Below, one piece after another: positions 5,038 through 8,726 of a stretch of DNA of 8,726 bases; positions within the stretch are counted from its first letter, which is position 1, and each line of letters starts with the position of its first letter. Both the position numbers and the translations under genes were made by a program. Location: contig JALWVW010000023.1 of NCBI GenBank assembly GCA_027079365.1, positions 1 to 8,726 on the forward strand. Direction: 5' to 3'. The notes below the pieces were generated by a model. That model saw only the letters and a program-made list of their open reading frames with translations. It did not search any database and was not told the origin of the DNA. Source of the DNA: Campylobacteraceae bacterium (lineage in GTDB: Bacteria; Campylobacterota; Campylobacteria; Campylobacterales; Sulfurovaceae).

Positions 5038-7128
5038 ATGAAAATCAAAAGTCTATATATTTCATCCCATGTGGTCGCAGCAGGCAAAATGGTAGTGACA
5101 ATGGGACTTATGGAGTTCCTCAAAGCAAAGGTACACAAAGTTGCCTTCTTCAGACCTTTTGTCAAAAAGAAGGATTTCGATGAAGATATAGCTTTTTTCA
5201 TGGAAAGGTATACGCTGGATATGCAGGCTGAGCAGACTTATGGTTTCAGCGTAGAGGAGGCGGAGCGTTTCATCATGGACGGCAGGTCAGATCAGATGAT
5301 CAAAGAGCTGATTATCAAGATCAAGATGCTGGAAGAGAGTTACGATTTTGTTTTGATTGAGGGACTTCACCAGTCTGTATTTTCCAACACCATAGAGATG
5401 GATGTCAATCTGGAGGTAGCCAGACACGCAGGCACCCCTTTTGTCAATATTCTCAAAGGGGACAGAGAGGATGCGTCGACGATACTGGATGATATTGTGA
5501 TGGAGCATGACAATATCATCCATGCCGGCTGCAAACATTTTGCTACCTTTGCCAACAGATTAGGCGCAGATACGATTTTGGAACTACAGAAGCTTCTGTC
5601 TCAGAGAGAAGATCTCCCTCCTGTCTATTTGCTCCAGGAGCTGAACGAGCTGGATATGCCTACGATCTTTGAGGTAAGGAAGTCTCTGGGGTGTGGGGTA
5701 CTCAGGGCTGACAGCAGTGACTATAGACGGGTTGTCAAGCATACAAAAATCGCTGCAATGAGGCTGGAGAATTTTCTGGAGTATATAGAAGATGGTGATC
5801 TGATACTTGTGCCTGCCGACAGAGCCGATATTGTAGCGGGGGCAATACTTGCGATCAAGTCCAACAGGTACCCCAATATCTCCGGTATTGTGCTGACTGG
5901 CAAGATGGAGTTGGCAAAAACGATTCAGGAGGTACTTGCCAGCTTTGATACGCTGCCTGTGCCGATACTTACGATTCACGATGACACCTATCAGGTAGCA
6001 CTCAAGATCGAGAAAGTGCCCGCCATGATCAGAGCAAAAAGTGAGCGAAAGATCGCCTTGGCAATGGGGCTTTTCAATAGTGCGGTCGATATGGAAGAGT
6101 TAAATCGTCTGATTCAACAGGAGAACACGACCCTGCTGACACCTATTATGTTTGAGTACTCACTGTTCCAGCGAGCCAGAGCTGCCAAGCAGAAAATCGT
6201 GCTTCCAGAAGGGCTTGATGAGAGGATACTTCGTGCTGCAGAAACGGTACTTCGCAGGGATGTGGTCGATATCATATTGCTGGGAAATCGTGCAGAGATA
6301 CGCCACCAAAGCGGCATACTGGGGTTGGATATCAGTAAGGCTGAGATTATTGATCCTCATGACTCTCCACTGCTCAAGAAATTTGCCAAAGAGTTCTATC
6401 GCCTGAGACAGCATAAGGGGATTACGCTTGATGCGGCATTTGATCTGGTGACATCACTCTCTTACTTTGGTACAATGATGGTACAGATGGGCTATGCTGA
6501 CGGGATGGTCTCAGGAGCGACACATACCACACAGGAGACGATCCGTCCGGCATTACAGATCATCAAGACCAAGCCAAATACCCCTATAGTGTCGAGCCTC
6601 TTCTTTATGAGTTTTGAGACCCGTGTGCTGGTCTATGCTGACTGTGCGATCAACCAAGACCCCAGTGCAGAAGAGCTGGCAACGATCGCGATCACTACAG
6701 CAGACACGGCACAGCAGTTTGGTATTGAGCCGCGTATTGCTATGCTCTCCTATTCTACAGGAAGCTCGGGCAAAGGTGCAGAGGTAGAAAAGGTGGCTTC
6801 GGCAACACGCATAGCACGGAGGAAGAGACCAGATCTTTTGATCGAAGGGCCAATACAGTACGATGCTGCGATCGATCCGGTTGTTGCAAGCAAGAAGCTT
6901 CCGAATAGTAAAGTCGCAGGTAGGGCTACGATCTTTATCTTCCCTGACCTCAATACAGGGAACAATACCTATAAGGCAGTCCAGCGCTCTTCAGGTGCTG
7001 TGGCTATCGGTCCTGTCTTGCAGGGCTTAAAAAAACCGATTAACGATCTCAGTCGGGGTTGTCTGGTCGCAGATATTGTCAACACCATTGTCATTACAGC
7101 CATTCAGGCAGCAGAGGAGCAGTCATGA
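5038..7128 (+). CDS. pta: Phosphate acetyltransferase, long three-domain form
   Basis: 696 aa, close to the E. coli-type long Pta. It interconverts acetyl-CoA plus phosphate with acetyl phosphate plus CoA. The domains in order are an N-terminal BioD-like P-loop fold (about 1-200), a DRTGG domain (about 215-330) and the catalytic PTA_PTB domain (about 370-695). Catalytic-domain blocks are clear: VLPEGLDERILRAA (388-401), GYADGMVSGATHTT (485-498), YSTGSSGKG (572-580), EGPIQYDAAID (603-613), FPDLNTGNNTYKAVQR (635-650) and IGPVLQGLKKPINDLSRGC (657-675). In the N-terminal domain the P-loop is degenerate (AAGKMVV at 14-20, without the usual Thr/Ser after Lys), so nucleotide binding there is doubtful; regulation is the usual suggested role. 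AAAGGA (5024-5029) lies 8 nt before the ATG. Its last codons overlap the ackA start, so the two enzymes of the AckA-Pta pathway are coupled in translation. Confidence 0.97.
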   Translation: MKIKSLYISSHVVAAGKMVVTMGLMEFLKAKVHKVAFFRPFVKKKDFDEDIAFFMERYTLDMQAEQTYGFSVEEAERFIMDGRSDQMIKELIIKIKMLEESYDFVLIEGLHQSVFSNTIEMDVNLEVARHAGTPFVNILKGDREDASTILDDIVMEHDNIIHAGCKHFATFANRLGADTILELQKLLSQREDLPPVYLLQELNELDMPTIFEVRKSLGCGVLRADSSDYRRVVKHTKIAAMRLENFLEYIEDGDLILVPADRADIVAGAILAIKSNRYPNISGIVLTGKMELAKTIQEVLASFDTLPVPILTIHDDTYQVALKIEKVPAMIRAKSERKIALAMGLFNSAVDMEELNRLIQQENTTLLTPIMFEYSLFQRARAAKQKIVLPEGLDERILRAAETVLRRDVVDIILLGNRAEIRHQSGILGLDISKAEIIDPHDSPLLKKFAKEFYRLRQHKGITLDAAFDLVTSLSYFGTMMVQMGYADGMVSGATHTTQETIRPALQIIKTKPNTPIVSSLFFMSFETRVLVYADCAINQDPSAEELATIAITTADTAQQFGIEPRIAMLSYSTGSSGKGAEVEKVASATRIARRKRPDLLIEGPIQYDAAIDPVVASKKLPNSKVAGRATIFIFPDLNTGNNTYKAVQRSSGAVAIGPVLQGLKKPINDLSRGCLVADIVNTIVITAIQAAEEQS

Positions 7129-8171
7129 AAATACTTGTGCTCAATGCAGGCAGTTCCTCTCTCAAATACAAACTCTATGAGCTAGATCCTTTGTCCGTGC
7201 TTGTTTCAGGGGTGATCGAGCAGATCGCAGAGGGAGGATATGTCGAGGCAATCAGAGAGATGGAGCAGCAGCTGGAAGGAGCTGGGATTACTGCCCTTTC
7301 TCAGCTTGATGCCATCGGCCACAGGGTAGTGCATGGGGGTGAACGCTTTACCAAAAGTGTACGGATTGATGAGGTGGTGATAGCAGCGATCCGTGCGCTT
7401 ATCCCTCTTGCACCTCTGCATAATCCTGCCAACCTGGAAGGCATTATGGTCACCCGTACAGAGGCACCTGAAGTACCTCAGGTTGCGGTCTTTGATACGG
7501 CTTTTCATCAGAGTATACCGGACTATGCCTATCGCTATGCTCTGCCCGAAGAGACCTATGTGCAGATGGGTGTGCGCCGTTATGGCTTTCATGGTACTTC
7601 ACATCATTTTGTTGCCAAAGAGGCCGCGGCTGAGCTGGGCAAAGATCCTTCTGCTGTCAACCTGATCACGCTGCATCTTGGCAATGGTGCCAGTGCCTGT
7701 GCGATCAAGGAGGGACGAAGTGTGGATACCTCGATGGGATTTACACCCCTGGAAGGGCTGATCATGGGGAGCAGGAGTGGGGATATTGATCCGGCGATCC
7801 TGCTGTATCTCTCTCGTGAGTATGGCTACAGCACAGAGGCGCTGGACCACATGCTCAACAAGCAGAGTGGTCTGCTGGGGCTCTGCGGAGAAAATGATAT
7901 GCGACAGATCCACCGCATGATCGCAGAGGGCGATACCCGTGCCGCACTAGCACATGAGATGTTCTGCTACCGTATCGTCAAGTATATTGGTGCCTATACA
8001 GCCGTACTGGGCAAGGTGGATGCACTTGTCTTTACCGGTGGGATAGGGGAGCATGATGCTGTGACCAGGCAGGCGATTATGGCACAACTCCCTGGAGATA
8101 CCAGATACCTTACGATTGCTACGGATGAGGAGCTGGAGATCGCACTACAGGTGGCAGAACTGATCAGCTAG
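7125..8171 (+). CDS. ackA: Acetate kinase, compact form
   Basis: 348 aa from the ATG at 7125, which overlaps the pta stop as ATGA; GAGGAG lies 5-10 nt upstream. It converts acetyl phosphate plus ADP to acetate plus ATP, and the reverse, completing the Pta pathway. ASKHA-fold signatures are all present: NAGSSSLK (7-14), GHRVVHGGE (65-73, Arg67), APLHNP (96-101), VFDTAFH (122-128, Asp124), YGFHGTSHH (153-161, His156 and His160), LHLGNGAS (183-190), MGSRSGDIDP (214-223, Arg217), FTGGIGEH (303-310) and TDEELEIA (333-340). By homology with the Methanosarcina enzyme the active-site Asn, Arg, Asp, His, Arg and Glu are kept. It is about 50 residues shorter than usual (near 400): roughly 25 are missing between residue 30 and GHRVVHGG, and roughly 25 between GGIGE and TDEEL. 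The reading frame is intact, so a working compact enzyme is likelier than a broken gene. Confidence 0.95.
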   Translation: MKILVLNAGSSSLKYKLYELDPLSVLVSGVIEQIAEGGYVEAIREMEQQLEGAGITALSQLDAIGHRVVHGGERFTKSVRIDEVVIAAIRALIPLAPLHNPANLEGIMVTRTEAPEVPQVAVFDTAFHQSIPDYAYRYALPEETYVQMGVRRYGFHGTSHHFVAKEAAAELGKDPSAVNLITLHLGNGASACAIKEGRSVDTSMGFTPLEGLIMGSRSGDIDPAILLYLSREYGYSTEALDHMLNKQSGLLGLCGENDMRQIHRMIAEGDTRAALAHEMFCYRIVKYIGAYTAVLGKVDALVFTGGIGEHDAVTRQAIMAQLPGDTRYLTIATDEELEIALQVAELIS

Positions 8172-8196
8172 AGGTTCCATGTATGATATATTCTCG

Positions 8197-8726
8197 CTAC
8201 TCCTGCGTTAGGAATTTCTGTGCATCGTTTTTGCTTTCATTCTCATCCATTATTTCAAAGCCACAGTCCAGGTTTTCATTCATGATCTCTTTTGCATAGG
8301 TATTACCAGTAGAAGCAGCCAGTATGGTGAGTCCTCGAGCGATCTTGTAGATGGAGTGCCCCCGTAATCTATTCCTGAACCTGTTCCGTATAAAGTTGAA
8401 CTTGCCATATCTTTCATTGATCTTGATCTTTCTGAAGTGGCTATGGTAGCGTCTGATGTATGCCAAAAGCTCTTGCTCTTCATTGACTACGACCCTGTAG
8501 GAGTGTTTTGTTTTGTATTTTGGTTGAAATACTCTAGGTGAAGTATTGAAGACAATGGCATCAATATTGTCTCTGTACAGCGAACAGTGCAGTGCCAGTC
8601 CTCCGCCCAAAGAATGCCCGGTAGCGATAATCTTGTAGCCCTCATACCGACTGTCTGACAACAGGTCGTCCAATACCTTCTCCGCCTCTGCATATTGTCC
8701 TTTTCCAAAGATATTGAAGTTGCCGT
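8197..8726 (-). CDS. Class-3-lipase-like alpha/beta hydrolase, N-terminus beyond the right edge
   Basis: 175 C-terminal residues are visible; the reading frame stays open to the right edge, so the true start is outside. The visible part begins GNFNIFGKGQYAEAEKVLDD and leads into YKIIATGHSLGGGLALHC. GHSLG is the nucleophile elbow of alpha/beta hydrolases, with the catalytic Ser as visible residue 38. Next comes DAIVFNTSPRVF, where the acid-bearing strand would be expected, and LRGHSIYKIARGL, whose His (visible residue 123) fits the HxxY pattern of the catalytic histidine in Lipase_3 and DUF2974-like proteins. The C-terminal tail is acidic and polar (EIMDENESKNDAQKF). The substrate is unknown; a lipid or acyl ester is a family-level guess. 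It converges on ackA with a 25-bp gap and no visible terminator. Confidence 0.8.
   Translation of the reverse strand, partial: GNFNIFGKGQYAEAEKVLDDLLSDSRYEGYKIIATGHSLGGGLALHCSLYRDNIDAIVFNTSPRVFQPKYKTKHSYRVVVNEEQELLAYIRRYHSHFRKIKINERYGKFNFIRNRFRNRLRGHSIYKIARGLTILAASTGNTYAKEIMNENLDCGFEIMDENESKNDAQKFLTQE

Noticed and set aside
7059..7124. 22-residue upstream extension of AckA
   Set aside because: It lies wholly within pta in another frame. The ATG at 7125 gives the conserved MKILVLNAGSSS start with a GAGGAG ribosome site.
8201..8213. TCCT-GCGTT-AGGA stem between ackA and the hydrolase gene
   Set aside because: Only 4 bp, inside the hydrolase coding end and without a U-run, so not a credible terminator.

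Overview
The window looks like chromosome of a Campylobacterota (Epsilonproteobacteria) member, most probably a Sulfurovum-like sulfur or hydrogen oxidiser. This placement is inferred from protein style (a YbeY starting MIxLEN, an Nfu-type single-domain protein, a long DRTGG-containing Pta next to AckA, a one-domain MGMT protein), moderate GC content and tight gene packing. No rRNA or other phylogenetic marker is present, so it remains a judgement. There are nine protein genes, two of them cut by the window edges. I see no tRNA, rRNA, CRISPR array or transposase gene.

Left part (1-1081, minus strand): a compact operon read leftwards. It encodes a small cysteine-containing lipoprotein with YxxGxxxG repeats, then the endoribonuclease YbeY, then the start of a CaCA-family Na+/Ca2+ antiporter that runs off the left edge. 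The gaps are 3 bp and a 1-bp overlap. A 160-bp divergent region separates it from a one-domain MGMT-family alkyltransferase-like gene (1242-1556, plus), which converges on an Nfu/NifU C-terminal-domain Fe-S protein gene (1577-1864, minus).

Middle (1880-2151): between nfu and the next gene lies a non-coding element with 33-bp, nearly perfect terminal inverted repeats flanked by TA. Inside it are a long imperfect hairpin and further complementary arms. It has the form of a MITE (a transposon-derived element without transposase). It sits 15 bp from the nfu start codon, and its ends carry outward-facing promoter-like hexamers. To its right is a secreted protein (start about 2229) with a Cys/His arrangement like NlpC/P60 or CHAP amidases, preceded by adjoining A7 and G7 tracts.

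Right part (2724-8171, plus): an acetate-metabolism block. acs (AMP-forming acetyl-CoA synthetase) has its own leader with an extended -10 motif and three TATCTTTAT repeats spaced 11 and 31 bp apart, so they lie on one face of the helix. Then come pta (three-domain phosphotransacetylase) and ackA (acetate kinase), which overlap by ATGA. Together these can interconvert acetate and acetyl-CoA by a high-affinity irreversible route (Acs) and a reversible one (AckA-Pta). AckA is unusually short (348 aa) but keeps its catalytic residues. A class-3-lipase-like alpha/beta hydrolase gene (minus) converges on ackA and is cut by the right edge.
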